Below, in pieces: positions 1 through 11,089 of a stretch of 64,000 nucleotides of DNA; position 1 is the first letter of the stretch, and every line of letters starts with the position of its first letter. Position numbers and translations under genes: made by a program. Origin of the DNA: Aselliscus stoliczkanus. Its lineage: Eukaryota; Chordata; Mammalia; Chiroptera; Hipposideridae. The stretch spans positions 133,970,421-134,034,420 of the forward strand of contig CM066733.1 of NCBI GenBank assembly GCA_033961575.1, written 5' to 3'. The notes beneath the pieces are model-generated. The model was not told the origin of the DNA. It saw only the letters and a program-made list of their open reading frames with translations, and searched no databases.

Positions 1-1892
1 GTCCTTGAAAGGAAATGCATGTATGTATATATGTACATATACACTTATTTTATATGTTAGAGAGATGACATGTTTTAATGAGGGGCCGCCTAATTTTATT
101 CTTTGAGGAGTGGGGAAGGGAAGCAAAGAGAGAAGCTGAAATGGACAGACAGCAACAAAATTAGCACCTGTGTGAATTATTTAGTGTGAGTTTGCCTGAG
201 GCGTCACAGAGACAAAAGAATGTGAAGGTGCTTAAACGAAGTAAGGCAGCTGTTTTGACTATAGACTCCTGGCACATTTGTTTTTCTGTCATTATAATGT
301 AACCAAATATCTGCATGACCGAGTCCCTCAACCTCCCTCTCCAAGGACGGAATGTAGAAATAATGGCAGCACTTAATAAGCTCAAAGATTACACCCAGGG
401 GCACATTTTTTGATGATAGAATTACAGTTTTTTATGACCGTCTGGGCAAAGAGTATATTTGAAAAGACATATGTAAATACACCGAATTGATGTTTACCGT
501 TTATAGTCATCTGAAATATCATGTTTACTTTAATTTTTCTTCTTCACTTTTTTTAAATAAGTGCTCTCATTCTATTATATATTGGTAAGAAATGTTAAAG
601 CTATTTTGAAGATAGGAGTACTTAGCTTTCATCTTGAAGTTTAAAGTTGGCTTTTCATAATTACTATAAAACTATTTTAAAAGTTGTTTTGGTTCACTGC
701 TTCCTAATATTTATTACTGAATGCTATGACCTTTTTAAAAAACAGTTTCACCGTGTCCAATATTCTTTCAAGCAAATGCAATGGCTGAAATATAATTCAG
801 TATTAAGAAGCCCAAACAGAAGTGAAGCCTTCCTGTTAAGCTAGCCCTTGCAAGCCTCGTTGCACAACCCAAACCATGTTACACAAAGAGCAACCGCTAC
901 CTATATTCACTTGATGATATTTTTCTATCTTAAATTTGTCAGAATAAAGTATCTGTCTATCTGTTAAAAGACATGTTGTTTGAAATTTGTTGTAGACACC
1001 TGTATGTTCTCTTGTTGCTGTGTAGCTTGTGTTTGCCTTCAATGCCTGGTGTCTAGTATCTGGTCTGTAGGGGCCACACCATCGCATTAGCATGATGGGT
1101 TAGCATGATGGGTTAGTTTAACCCAACCAAAACTCTTGTTTCTTAGCCAAGGAAACTGTTATAAAGGAAAATAAAATACTGCCTCATGCTGCAGTGTGGA
1201 AGCCATCCACAGCTTACTTCAGTGGATATGGAGTTTGAGATGTAACAGTACAGTACACCAAGGTGAAGTCTTCCTGTTGGCCCCTCCAGGAGAGGTACTT
1301 TGACCGTGAGGGCACCTTTATACTTGCTGGGATGTTCCCGAGACTCTCAGATGGTAATGTCCTATATATTGTTTCCTCAAAATCAAAACCAAACAAAAAG
1401 CAGTGTCAAACATGACGTTTCAGCTCCATTAGTTTAACTCCACCAGCTGGGAAGTAAGTGTGATTGTGGTGGTCTGTGATTGGTACCGGTTTGCTGGTTT
1501 TCACTGGCAATGATCATTTCCGTAGGTACCCCTACAAGCCATTTGAGATGTTAGAGCCCTCATATGGCTGCAGTTAGAAATGAATGGCTGGGGCAATAAT
1601 GACTTCTTTAAAAATAAGCATTGATGTTTTCATGCCTACATGCCAGAAGGCAACATCCTGTTGCAACTCTGTGGAGCTGAGAATTAATGAAAAGCAGCAA
1701 AGTTGAATGAAGCATATATACTTTTGTTAATAACACTGTCAGGTAAATGGACAGAATGATTGTTTTACACTGAAAAAAGAAATCCCTTTTGTTTAAAATG
1801 GTTGGTTTGCATTTATTGCAGAAAGATTAATTCTTTCCTGTCACCAACAAACTGATAGAGGCACTGTGTCAGGTCGAGTTCTCCAGAGAAAC
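1..1892. other. No recognisable gene or repeat
   Basis: AT-rich sequence with only short stop-bounded reading frames. I recognise no coding exon, RNA gene or confident repeat. A short tandem duplication of GCATGATGGGTTA occurs near 1090-1115. The last bases (about 1863-1900), around TTCTCCAGAGAAACAGAACC, resemble a common mammalian interspersed-repeat edge that I cannot name. Confidence 0.4.
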
Positions 1893-1899
1893 AGAACCA

Positions 1900-4086
1900 A
1901 GAAGATTGGGGCTCGCTAAGAACTCCTGCTTAGATGGACTTTGACACACTGCAGCTCTTTGAGCTGTAACCTGCTCTTATATTGGAGCTTTGCTGGGTAT
2001 GCTGGGGAGGAGGGGAGGAGAAGGGCTCTACAACCTTATTATTAACTTCTCAGTCTTTTAGAGGTCCTTGTCCCTGGGCTGTGACCTTCACAAGTGCTTC
2101 TTAGCCTTTTTTTCCCCCTCCCCTTAGATCAGACAGGAAGGCCTGAGGGTCCTAGAGTGGGGAACATGCCTTTTCCCCAGGGTGGGATAAGGCTCTGGGA
2201 AGGCTTTACCCGGGATAGTAAGTCTGTGTTGTAGAGAACTCTCTGGGTATATTTCACAATGATTACTCATTCCCTCCCTCTGCCAGAGCGCCAAAATTTC
2301 CTGGAAGTCAACCCCTGAAAATGTGGGTGCCCCCCTAATACCTTGGCCCTCAGGAGTATCTCATTCTCATAACAGTCCATATTCGGTCTCCAGAAATGTA
2401 TGAAATTGACCGTTTAAGGGTTTCTGCCAATTTATAGCTCCATTGGCGTCTGTTTCAGGTAAGGAGGTCTCCACTGTAACTTTCTGGATTACCAAATCTG
2501 GATTTCTGGTTGGGGGTCTTTGCCCTGAGACCATAGTTCTCTGATGGGTTCTAGAAACGTTGTTGATTTTCAGATCATTTATCTTTTTCTTGTTGTAAGA
2601 ATGGGAGTAACAACTTCCAAGCTCTTTACATGTTGGAGCTGGAACTGAAAGGGGGAAGGTCATTCTTCATCCTGTGCCCAGTCCTTTTGAAGACTTTTGA
2701 AACGTGCTCAATTTCTGTAAAGATAGAAGTTGAGTAGCATTTGCCCCAGCAGGCTCTGCTGCTCTGCTCCCTGTTCAGACCGCCCATTGGATGTGCTACT
2801 TGTGGGGCTAATTGGGTGGCGCTGTGCTGTGGTTTGAAGCCAACCTTCAAGTATGTTGGTTCTGGGGCCTCTTGGGAGGGGCTCTGGTGCAGGCCCAGAT
2901 CACCCACTGCCTGTGACCAGCAGGAGACTATATGGTAAATGCTACATAGCTATCTGCATTTGTTGGCCACCTATACTAACCCTAGAGGTGCCTGGGAGAG
3001 ACCATACTATGAAATGAGGACGTCTGCCACTAGTATTGGGCCTGGAGTAGCTCCACAAAATGCCAGGACACCCCAAGGCCTGCTGCCACTTGCTGCCTCC
3101 CTTAAGGTTCAGCCCCTGATAAAGTCTTGTATGGTATGCAAGTTGGATGAGCAAGGTCTCAGGGAGTCACTAGAATGGGAAGAGTTGTGGTCACCAGGTT
3201 AATGTAAATTCTGGCTTGGTGCCAGTGCTGAGCCTGAAGCTATTCAGCAAAAGTCGCAGAGCACACTGAGGCTATTTGCCACCTGCTTAGGGTCTGTCGG
3301 ACTCTGATAGTTTTCCATGAAAATGCAATGTGGGTGGGGCTGGCTGCTCTTGGAGAAAGTGCCTCCAGCATTGGGGGAGTTGGGTGGGATGGAGTCTCAG
3401 TGAATCAGCAGGGTGGGGCTGTGGGGCTCACTAGACCAATCAGATTCAGATGTGGCTGTAAGCGTAGGGAGAGGACTCAACATGTTAAAGATGGTGGCCG
3501 CCTGCTAGCTGCACAGGAGAAGGACCCCTTATAGGGAAAATGCCAAACGTTCTCCAGCTCTCAACCTGAGGCAACACAACTTAGTCTGTCCCCTGCCTGT
3601 CTCCGACACCCCTCCAAAGTTACTGTTCCTCTTCTGGACCTCAAGGTAAGTGCCTGGGAGTGAGAGAGTCTGCATGAGGTCTGTTTAAGAGGACATCTGG
3701 GTTTCCTGCCACCTTCTATCCCACCCAGTTGGTCAGAATCCCCCCTGATTTTCACAGCCAAATGTTATGGGGGGCTCTTCTTCCTGGCACCAGTACCCTG
3801 GGTTGGGGAGGCTGGTGTGGGGCTGAGGTTGCTCGCTCCTCTGGGGGGAACCTCCACAGCCGAGATATCCCTCCCAGTTCTCAACCACCATGAAGAGGTT
3901 TGGGGTTAGCCAGTTCCACGTCTCCGCCCCGCTGGCTTCTTCTTTATATATATAGTTAAAAAACTTCTGTTCAGCCAGACTTCCAATGGTTCTCCAAGTT
4001 GTTTGTTCTATAATTTAGTTGTAATTTTAATTTGTTCACGGAAGGATACAGGCACAGCATTTATCCACTCCGCCATCTTGGATCTC
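1900..4086 (-). mobile_element. Probable orphan L1 5' UTR (ancient LINE-1), minus strand
   Basis: The right edge reads, on the minus strand, GATCCAAGATGGCGGAGTGG. CCAAGATGGCGG motifs mark the 5' end of mammalian L1 elements. The following 2.1 kb (leftward) is G-rich, unlike its AT-rich neighbours. It holds a second AAGATGGTGGCCGCC-like motif on the plus strand near 3489 and no long ORF, as expected of an L1 5' UTR. I see no ORF1 or ORF2 continuing to the left, so the element is either internally deleted or broken. The left boundary is approximate. Alternative: the internal region of another retroelement. Confidence 0.45.
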
Positions 4087-4139
4087 AATGTCTCCTACAT
4101 TCATACTTCACAAATTCACTGGATACTGGAAGAATGTTG

Positions 4140-4432
4140 TGTTTTGCACACTATTATGAATAATAATACCCAGAGTTTATTATTCTGGTGCTTACTTTCT
4201 CCTAGGTGCACCTCTAAGTGTTCAGATCATATGTAATTCTCACAACTTCCTTATAGGTTGGCATTAATATTATCCCAGTCATGCAAGGGGTAAACTGAGA
4301 TATGGAGAGGCCAGGTCACTTGCCCTGGTCTCATAGCTGTTAACTTGTAGCTTTGGGATCTGATTTGAATCCAAGTAGTGTGGCTGCGGTGCCCATGTTT
4401 TTCTACTATGCTAGTCCACCTCTTGATGAGAA
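4140..4432 (-). repeat. MIR SINE, minus strand
   Basis: The order of landmarks matches reverse-complement MIR: a GTGCTTACT-type block, AATTCTCACAACTTCCTTATAGG, an ATTATCCCAG block, a GGTAAACTGAGATATGGAGAGG block corresponding to the MIR core, then GGATCTGATTTGAATCCAAG and a tRNA-like end. Heavily diverged, as expected of this old mammal-wide family. Confidence 0.8.
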
Positions 4433-4884
4433 ACATTCAATCAGACATCAAAAAGCCACAGGTGATGGCACTGTGGTAGGCAGCTCCAGTGCTTGTCAAT
4501 TCTGCTACTAATTGAGGACCCAGGCTCTATCCATAATTCCTTTCTGCTGTCTTCCAAAAAGGAAGAGGATACAAGTTTATTTCTAGAAACAACCTATATG
4601 TGTGTATATGTATGAATAGTTTTCTGTTTGTGAGCACTAAAAGTCCCAGAGAGCAGCTGAAGCACTATGAACAGCTGAGTAGAGAAAGGGGATTAATTGT
4701 TATTATAGCCAAGTATCTCCAAGCTATCCAGCCTTTTGGGTCCATCTCTCTTTTAATATTCAAATTAAATCACTTACTCCTTTACCTTATATAACGCTGG
4801 AAAGTACAGATCTTTACTAGCGTTTCTGCGGATTCACTGAGCCCACTCAGGGCTGCTGATTACTCCCTGCTCTTGGCTGCTGTG

Positions 4885-5160
4885 TTGATTGCTTTAAAAA
4901 ATAAAACAAAAACAGCTGTATTGAAATATAATTTATATACCACAAGATTTGCTCATTTGAAGTGCACAATAGCCTTTAGTATATTTATAGAATTGTACCA
5001 CCATGATCACCATGTAATTTTAGAACATTTTTATCATCCCCCAAAGAAACCCTATAGCCATTAGAAGTCACTCTCCATTTCTCCCCAGTCCCCCCAGGCC
5101 TGGAAATTGCTAATCCATTTTCAGCCTCTCTGGGTTTGCCTCTTCTGGGCTGATGTTACT
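4885..5160 (-). repeat. L1M 3'-region fragment, minus strand
   Basis: The plus strand reads as the antisense of old L1 3' sequence: GAAATATAATTTATATACCA, then AAGTGCACAATAGCCTTTAG, TTTTAGAACATTTTTATCAT, CCCAAAGAAACCCTATAGCC and a TCTGGGTTTGCCTCTTCTGG block in the usual order. Both ends are truncated. Confidence 0.8.
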
Positions 5161-5604
5161 TGCTATTCTGAAACTGCTCTCCCTAACCGGATCCTGCACC
5201 TCCACTTTTATGCAGGGTATTGCTAATAGAAAGCTGACACTGAGATGCAGTTGACAAAGTTTACTGAATGTTGGAAGCTACCTATGACAAGGGCATTTCA
5301 GTGTAGAAAAGGAACACTTGAAAGTCCATATCTGAAGTCCCTGTTCTTGGAGTCTCTGTGTGTTCCCCTCTCTCCTGGCTGCTGCTATGTGGGAGGGCCC
5401 ACTCCTACTCAGAAGAGTCCCCGTTCTCATAGTCACCCTTACTGTAGACTTATGTCCCCAGTTCCATGTTACTCAAGAAGTAACTGGAAGAGCAATAACA
5501 CTGTTCTCTAAAACAAAGCAATCATTTTCCAATACAATTCTTCATCACTTCCTAGAATGTGGAAGAGCCACAGTTATTAAAAAATAATTGCTTTTCTGTC
5601 CTAC

Positions 5605-5605
5605 T

Positions 5606-5636
<31 letters not shown>

Positions 5637-5676
5637 TATCTATATATATCTACATATATCTATATCTATATATAGA
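5605..5676. repeat. (CA)n plus (TATATC)n compound microsatellite
   Basis: About 14 CA dinucleotides from 5605 to 5633, followed by irregular TATATC/TATCTA units to about 5676. Confidence 0.95.
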
Positions 5677-6394
5677 GAGAAAGGTATTCTGGAAATTTTT
5701 ATAATTAGAGCACAGTTGGTTATCTGCCCACCTGTCATTGCTCTGCCCTCGCCCCTCATTCTTCCTTGCACGCAGAACTCTAAATTCGCTCAGAGACTAG
5801 CAGCACCATTGTGCTCAGGGAAGGTGGGTCAGCCCCTAGTGGATTAATCATCATTTTTGTAAAGCCATCCTGGTGGACCCACATCTCTTTGCCAATGATT
5901 TGTTTAGGGGTGGGCCTGTGACCCAGCTAGCAGGTGAGATGAATGAATAAGTGTGCTAGGGAAAGAGTTCTGGGCAAGTTTTCTGTGATAAGAGACTCTA
6001 CAGAACAAACTCCCTTTATCCTCCCTTTGCATGCAGTTGGTGAGGATGTGATGTCTGAAAGTACAGTAGTCATTCTGCAACCCTGAGTGGACAATCCTAA
6101 GGATGAATGGCAATAACTGAGGGATCCAAGAAGAATGGAGAGAGCCTGTTCCCTGATGCCTTTACTGTGCTGTTGAATTAACAACACGGGAACTGCCTCC
6201 TTCCAAGCTTCTTGTTATATGAGAGAATAATTCCTGTTCTAAAGTCACTTTTAGTTGGGCATTCTTTTTCTCTCAGTCAAAAGCTTCCCAATTGATATAA
6301 TTTAAATTTGATAATTAATTTTGTGTCAAAGAGAAAATATACTTGAAAAGCAACACTATTTTTCCCCAATGCAACACCATTCTTCATCCATCTA

Positions 6395-6450
6395 AACATC
6401 TACCCATTATTTATTCATTGATTCAACAAATATTTATTAAGTGCCATGCC
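6395..6450 (-). repeat. L2 3'-end fragment, minus strand
   Basis: The sequence TTCATTGATTCAACAAATAT followed by TTATTAAGTGCCATGCCA is the reverse complement of the L2 terminus (AATAAATATTTGTTGAATGA type). Confidence 0.55.
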
Positions 6451-6649
6451 AATTTCTGAACAGTTTGTCTCCACTTTTTGATATTTCTTTATAGTAAATG
6501 TAATTAGTGATTTTATATACATGAAGAATTATTTCCAAAAGGGCTAGTTTGGTGATAGGGACTAGTCAAATCTTATTTGATAGGGCAATACAAACTCTGA
6601 GGTCTAACTTCTAAAGTTTATCTGAAAGACCAAACTGGACAATATTCTC

Positions 6650-6800
6650 CACATTCACCAAGTCTAAAAAATGAACCAGAAACCCTATAAAAATGGGTAA
6701 AAGATATAAATAGAAAGTGTTTAGCAAAGGATAGCAAATGGCTCCTATACACATGAAAAGATTCTGAACCTTATTTAGATAGGAGAAAAACAAGTTAAAC
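6650..6800 (+). repeat. L1M/HAL1 fragment
   Basis: Matches the order of the old L1 ORF2 C-terminal coding region: AAAAATGGGTAAAAGATATAAATAG, a GCAAATGGCTCCTATACACATGAAAAGATTCTGAACCT-like stretch, then AGTTAAACTACAATGAAAAC. Short and diverged. It sits just 5' of an MLT1 LTR. Confidence 0.65.
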
Positions 6801-6886
6801 TACAATGAAAACCCATGTGTCCGTGAGGTGCAGGGTGGGGGTGTAGGGGTGGAAAGGTGAGGAGGGGGATTAGGGGGAGTGCATCT

Positions 6887-7257
6887 TGTTATGGACGGAA
6901 TATTTGTGTTCCCCCAAATTTACATGTTGAAATACTAACCTCCAATATGATGGTATTTGAAGATGGGACCCTTGGGAGGCCATTAGGTTGTAAGGGTGAA
7001 GCTCCCACAAATGGTATTAGTGCCTTTGTAAGAAGAGACAGGTGGGCTTGCCTCCTCTCTCTGCTCTCTTCCATGTGAGGGTACAAAGAAGAGATGGCCA
7101 TCTGAAAACCAGGAAGGGGATCCTCACCAGACACTGGGTCTGCTGGCACCATGATCTTGGACTTCCAGCCTCCAGAACTGTGAGAAATAGATTTCTATTA
7201 TCTTTAAGCTACACAGTCTGTGGTATTTTGTTACAGCAGTCCAAATGGATTAAGACA
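6887..7257 (+). repeat. MLT1 (MaLR) solo LTR, plus strand
   Basis: Starts TGTTATGGACGGAATATTTG and continues with ACATGTTGAAATACTAACC, GATGGTATTTGAAGATGGGA, a CCATGTGAGGGTACA block, CTTCCAGCCTCCAGAACTG, and ends near GGATTAAGACA. The full landmark order of an MLT1 LTR is present. I recognise no internal retroelement sequence on either side, so it reads as a solo LTR. Confidence 0.85.
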
Positions 7258-7504
7258 ATGATTTTGTTTTAGGTCAGTATCTTCAGTGGGAATTGCTTTT
7301 CCCCCCAGGCATTCCCTCTCCCTTCTTCCGTTCTGCTCAGTACTGGAGTATCCTGTATTTCAGTTGGGCACCTGGCTGCCAAGCTCAGACTTCGCTCCCA
7401 AGTCTTCCTGCCATCAGTGGAAGGCGAGTAGAACAGATGTGGGCAATGTCCATATCACTTGTTTAAAAAAAACTCGCTTGTTGATGAATAAGTTTTAGAA
7501 ATAG
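7258..7504. other. Unclassified spacer
   Basis: Between an MLT1 LTR and an L1M tail. I recognise nothing in it beyond ordinary short reading frames. Confidence 0.3.
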
Positions 7505-7594
7505 TAGTGATGGTTGCACAACATTGTGAATGTAATTTTACAGTTGAATTGTACACTTAAAGATGGTTTAAAGGGCAAATTTTATGTTGTATCA
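7505..7594 (+). repeat. L1M 3'-end, left part, interrupted by MLT1
   Basis: GATGGTTGCACAACATTGTG, then TTGAATTGTACACTTAAAGA and AATTTTATGTTGTAT match the terminal region of old L1 3' UTRs. The expected continuation (TTTATCACAATTTAAAA) resumes at about 7950 after the MLT1 insertion. Confidence 0.75.
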
Positions 7595-7947
7595 TGTCTT
7601 AGTCTGTTCAGGCTGCCATGACAAAATTCTATAGAAGTGGCTTAAACAAACATTTATTTTTCATAGGCCTGGAAGCTGGAAGTCCAAGATCAGGGTGCCA
7701 GCATGGCTGGGTTCTGGTGCAAACCCACTTCTTGTCTCACAGGTCCCTTCTCACTACGTCCTTACATGGCCAAGAGAGCTCTGGGCCCTTCCTTCCCTTA
7801 TACGCTCACCAATTGCATTATGGGTTACCACGATGGGCTCATCCAAATCCAATTAGCTCCCCAAAGCCCCACCTCCAAATCCTGCCATATTGAAATTAAG
7901 GCCTCAACATACGAAATTTAGGGTGACCCATTCAGTCTATTGCAATA
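7595..7947 (-). repeat. MLT1 (MaLR) solo LTR, minus strand
   Basis: Reverse-complement MLT1 landmarks: TGTCTTAGTCTGTTCAGGCT, CATTTATTTTTCATAGGCCTG, GGAAGTCCAAGATCAGGGTG, a CCCCAAAGCCCCACCTCC block, GCCTCAACATACGAAATTT and TCAGTCTATTGCAATA. It is inserted in an L1M tail whose two halves flank it. Confidence 0.85.
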
Positions 7948-8065
7948 CATTTTATCACAATTTAAAAGATTGATAATGTAATATGCCAAAATCCATTGAA
8001 TTGTACACTTTAAATGAGTAAATTGTGTGGCATGTAAATTATATCTAAATACAGCTGTTTAAAAA
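7948..8065 (+). repeat. L1M 3'-end: remainder of interrupted tail plus a second tail
   Basis: Begins with TTTATCACAATTTAAAAG, completing the tail broken at 7594. It is followed by another L1 terminus: CATTGAATTGTACACTTTAA, GTGTGGCATGTAAATTATAT, and a short A-rich end. Confidence 0.7.
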
Positions 8066-9292
8066 AACATAAAAAGACACCTGCTTGTCTTTTCCTCCCT
8101 CTCTTTCCACCCCCAAGGCTCGACTGTGGATGTAGCACTGATCAAATTATGACAAAACTCCGGTGAGTCAGAGCACAGACAGAAGGAACCTGGGGCCCTG
8201 GGTAATCCTATGAGCGAGGCTTTCCCCCATCCGGCCCCACCCCTGCTCTCAGACTGTTGTGAGAGAGAAGTACATTGTGTGTTGAGCTTTTGTACTCAGG
8301 GCTGTTTTAGTGCAGTTGCTTAGCACATTATTCTGACCCAAACACAGTCCCCTCACTTCTCACACTGAAAAAAAAGCAATGACTTAGAAAAACAAAAGAC
8401 AGGGATTGAGGGCTTCTTCCTGCCCTCTTTCCTCTACTCTTTCCTTTTCCTCATCCTGACTGACTTAGCTTGTAACCAGTAATGTCCGGGGCTCCATACT
8501 CCCCTGTACCCACTGTGTAATTTTACTTTAAATGTGCAGAACTGCTGAAAGCACTGTGTATAAAAGTAACCTACTACTATTGAGTTTTTCCACTGATTTC
8601 ATTAACAGCGGATGGAGTTTCAATGAATACAATATTCTAAAGTGGAACTCGAAAATTAGTCTGTGGTTTATGCCAAGAGCTAATTCAATATATCAACACG
8701 TTCAAAAGATCAAAATCAATATATCCCCTAGCTATCTGAGTAATATCTATTTGTCATTTGTTCCTTTTATTTCACTAAAGAAAAGATTTTAGAACATGAA
8801 AATAAAAGGATAGACATCCTCATTTTTCTCAAATCCCTCCTTTATTGTAAACCAATTTGGTAGATCTTCGAAGCTTGCAATAATGTACCAATAGATTTAG
8901 CTCAGTTATCTGTTCTGAAAATAATCTGTAAAATAAGCTTGATGCAACAGAAAGAGTAATTACTTATTAGCAAAGGGCATGCCTTTCATTGTGTCCCTCT
9001 ACATGATGTAATTCCAAATGTATTTGATCCTTTACTGCCTTTGGATCAACCTTTTCCTTTGGTGCGATGGAACAGAGAAATTTTGATTCTAATCATTTGA
9101 TGCCAAAACACCTGGTTGAAAATTTTTTTTAAAATCAATCATCTTGATGTTTTCTGACCTGGATGTACAGTACCGAATTTAGAGATATTTGCACAGTGAA
9201 CTAAATTTCTTGCTTTATGTTTGGCAATTTGGCTTCATATAGACTGTGTGTATGTGTGTGTCTCTCTGTGTGTTATTTTGAATCAAGATCTC
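8066..9292. other. No recognisable feature
   Basis: Unique-looking, AT-rich sequence. A short TGTGTGTATGTGTGTGTC tract lies near 9247. I support no gene or repeat here. Confidence 0.35.
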
Positions 9293-9417
9293 TTAACACA
9301 TTGTATGTGGGAAACGAGTAAACTCATCATATAGCTTTTTATGCCCGATTACAAAGTGTATGTGGGAAACGAGTAAACTCGTCATATAGCTTTTTATGCC
9401 CGCTTACAAAGTGTTAA
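9293..9417. mobile_element. TTAA-flanked dimeric MITE, copy A (piggyBac-like termini)
   Basis: TTAA (9293-9296) is followed by CACATTGTATGTGGGAAACG, and the element ends CGCTTACAAAGTG then TTAA (9414-9417). The termini CACATTGTAT.. and ..ACAAAGTG are imperfect inverted repeats directly abutting TTAA, the target duplication used by piggyBac transposons. The 117-bp interior is a tandem dimer with a 55-bp period: TATGTGGGAAACGAGTAAAC occurs at 9304 and 9359. Each unit contains the near-palindrome ACGAGTAAACTCGT (ACGAGTAAACTCAT in unit 1). There is no coding capacity. A related copy in the opposite orientation lies at 21413-21535. Family assignment to piggyBac is inference from the TTAA and short inverted repeats. 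Confidence 0.8.
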
Positions 9418-10115
9418 TAAATGAGAGGTGCTGTTGCTCTTGGAGTTGGTTTTCCATATAATTATGATGAGTCTAGGGTATTAATCTATTGTGTGATATA
9501 ATAAAACGCCACCAGTTATAAATCTCTGCTGTATTGCACCCTTGCCTTGGATGAATAGGAGTTAACACAGGTCATGACTGAAATTCAAAATTCCTGGCTG
9601 TATGTGGAGTGCTTTCACACTGATTGCCCAGTTCTCTGGAGGGTTACCATTCTTTCTCATCAATAATTTCTGTGCCCAGTTACGCTTAAAGCGGCCCATA
9701 ATAAGCAACCCAGTTTAAATTGCTAGTTCCCTGTTTTTCTTTAAGGACTAATGTTCAATTTTCAAATGAATTGGGTAGGCAAATAGGGAAACGTTTTACA
9801 TTTTGCAATTCATCTAGTGGCTGTCTTCCAAAATCTGCAATATATTTTATAAACGTTATTACTGACTTGGTAAGAGGCCATTTCCGTAGGCACTTATTGT
9901 CATTGCAATGGTATAAAGGAAAATTCACTTTGCCTAATATAACCTAAGCCTTCTAGAGTGCTACTGTAATCATAGAATGGCACTACCTTTTTCATTTGAT
10001 GAATGACTTTATAAGCAAATACCATCCCCTTTAATTCCATAACCATATGGAGAGATGATTGCAGAAACGGAGACAGTGGGCTAGACAGTTCATGGCACAA
10101 AGGCAGGCATTCGCT
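9418..10115. other. No recognisable feature
   Basis: AT-rich sequence with short reading frames only. No gene or confident repeat seen. Confidence 0.35.
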
Positions 10116-10186
10116 GTCTTATATGCTCCACTTTCCGTTACTCAACACTGTGCCTGGCACTCAATAAATATTTGTTGACTGAATGA
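10116..10186 (+). repeat. L2 3'-end fragment
   Basis: ACTGTGCCTGGCACTCAATA followed by AATATTTGTTGACTGAATGA is the canonical L2 terminus. Confidence 0.7.
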
Positions 10187-11089
10187 CCAAAGAAATCCAA
10201 GTCATGAAATTAAAGCACAACTTCAGTTTTTCTCATTCAATTGGAAACTACTTTGGATTATAAGCTTCTTTTCAGATGACCTGATAGGTGAGCCTGATTT
10301 TCCTATAGTGCCAACCTTGGAAAATAAAATGCTATAAATTGAATCTGCTGGATAAAAGGATTGACTGTGTAGTCTCTGCAAAAGCAGGGAGGCAGGACGG
10401 CTTGGTGCAGGCTCTTTGGAGGTCTACTCAGCGAGGAGAGAGCTTGCGCACAGCACTCTCTGTGCCCCAAGGCTCCATGCAGTCAGGTTTCAGGGGACTT
10501 GCCCTGGCTCAATCCAATAAAAATGTTCATAAAGAAATTTTCATTATATATATTGTTTTGGCTGGGATGCTTGTCTTGAAAAATAATATACAACATTGTT
10601 AATAGTTCAGACAGGGAAGGTAGAAAAAAATAAGTCTGTCAGAAAATAAAGGTTGAAGTTGTCCCGGCCTTTCTTTAATCTTTTCAACAGCATTTGAAAG
10701 AGCTCCTGGCAGATGAGCAAATTTGTCCTGTATTGTGGAGTTAATATCTGAACCAGGATTTCTTCATCCCTCTGGGGGTGGTAATCAATATAACTAATAA
10801 ATAGGAAATGACTAGATTGAGCCCCTTGGAGGCCAATAGTCTCCCTAATGAGGCCCCATAATAGAAGACACCCTGGGATGTCAGTCATGCCGAGTTTGGA
10901 GAAACATGGGTCTTAACAGAACAGTTAGCAGCTACTAAGTTAACACTGAATTTTCTTAGAGAAGCTGGTCAATGTCCAAGGGTAACATCAAGCCAGCAAG
11001 GAAGTGAACTGTGTGAGTGAGAAAAGAAGCAGTCACAGAAAAGACTGAATGAGCAGAACATAGGGACACCCCCTTTGGTAAAAGACTGT
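10187..11089. other. No recognisable feature
   Basis: No gene or repeat identified. A moderately GC-rich stretch around 10375-10500 contains an 87-codon frame with no recognisable domain. Confidence 0.35.

Noticed and set aside
6887..7947. MLT1 pair at 6887-7257 and 7595-7947 as the two LTRs of one provirus
   Set aside because: They are in opposite orientation, the second sits in an L1 tail, and no internal retroviral region lies between; they are independent solo LTRs.
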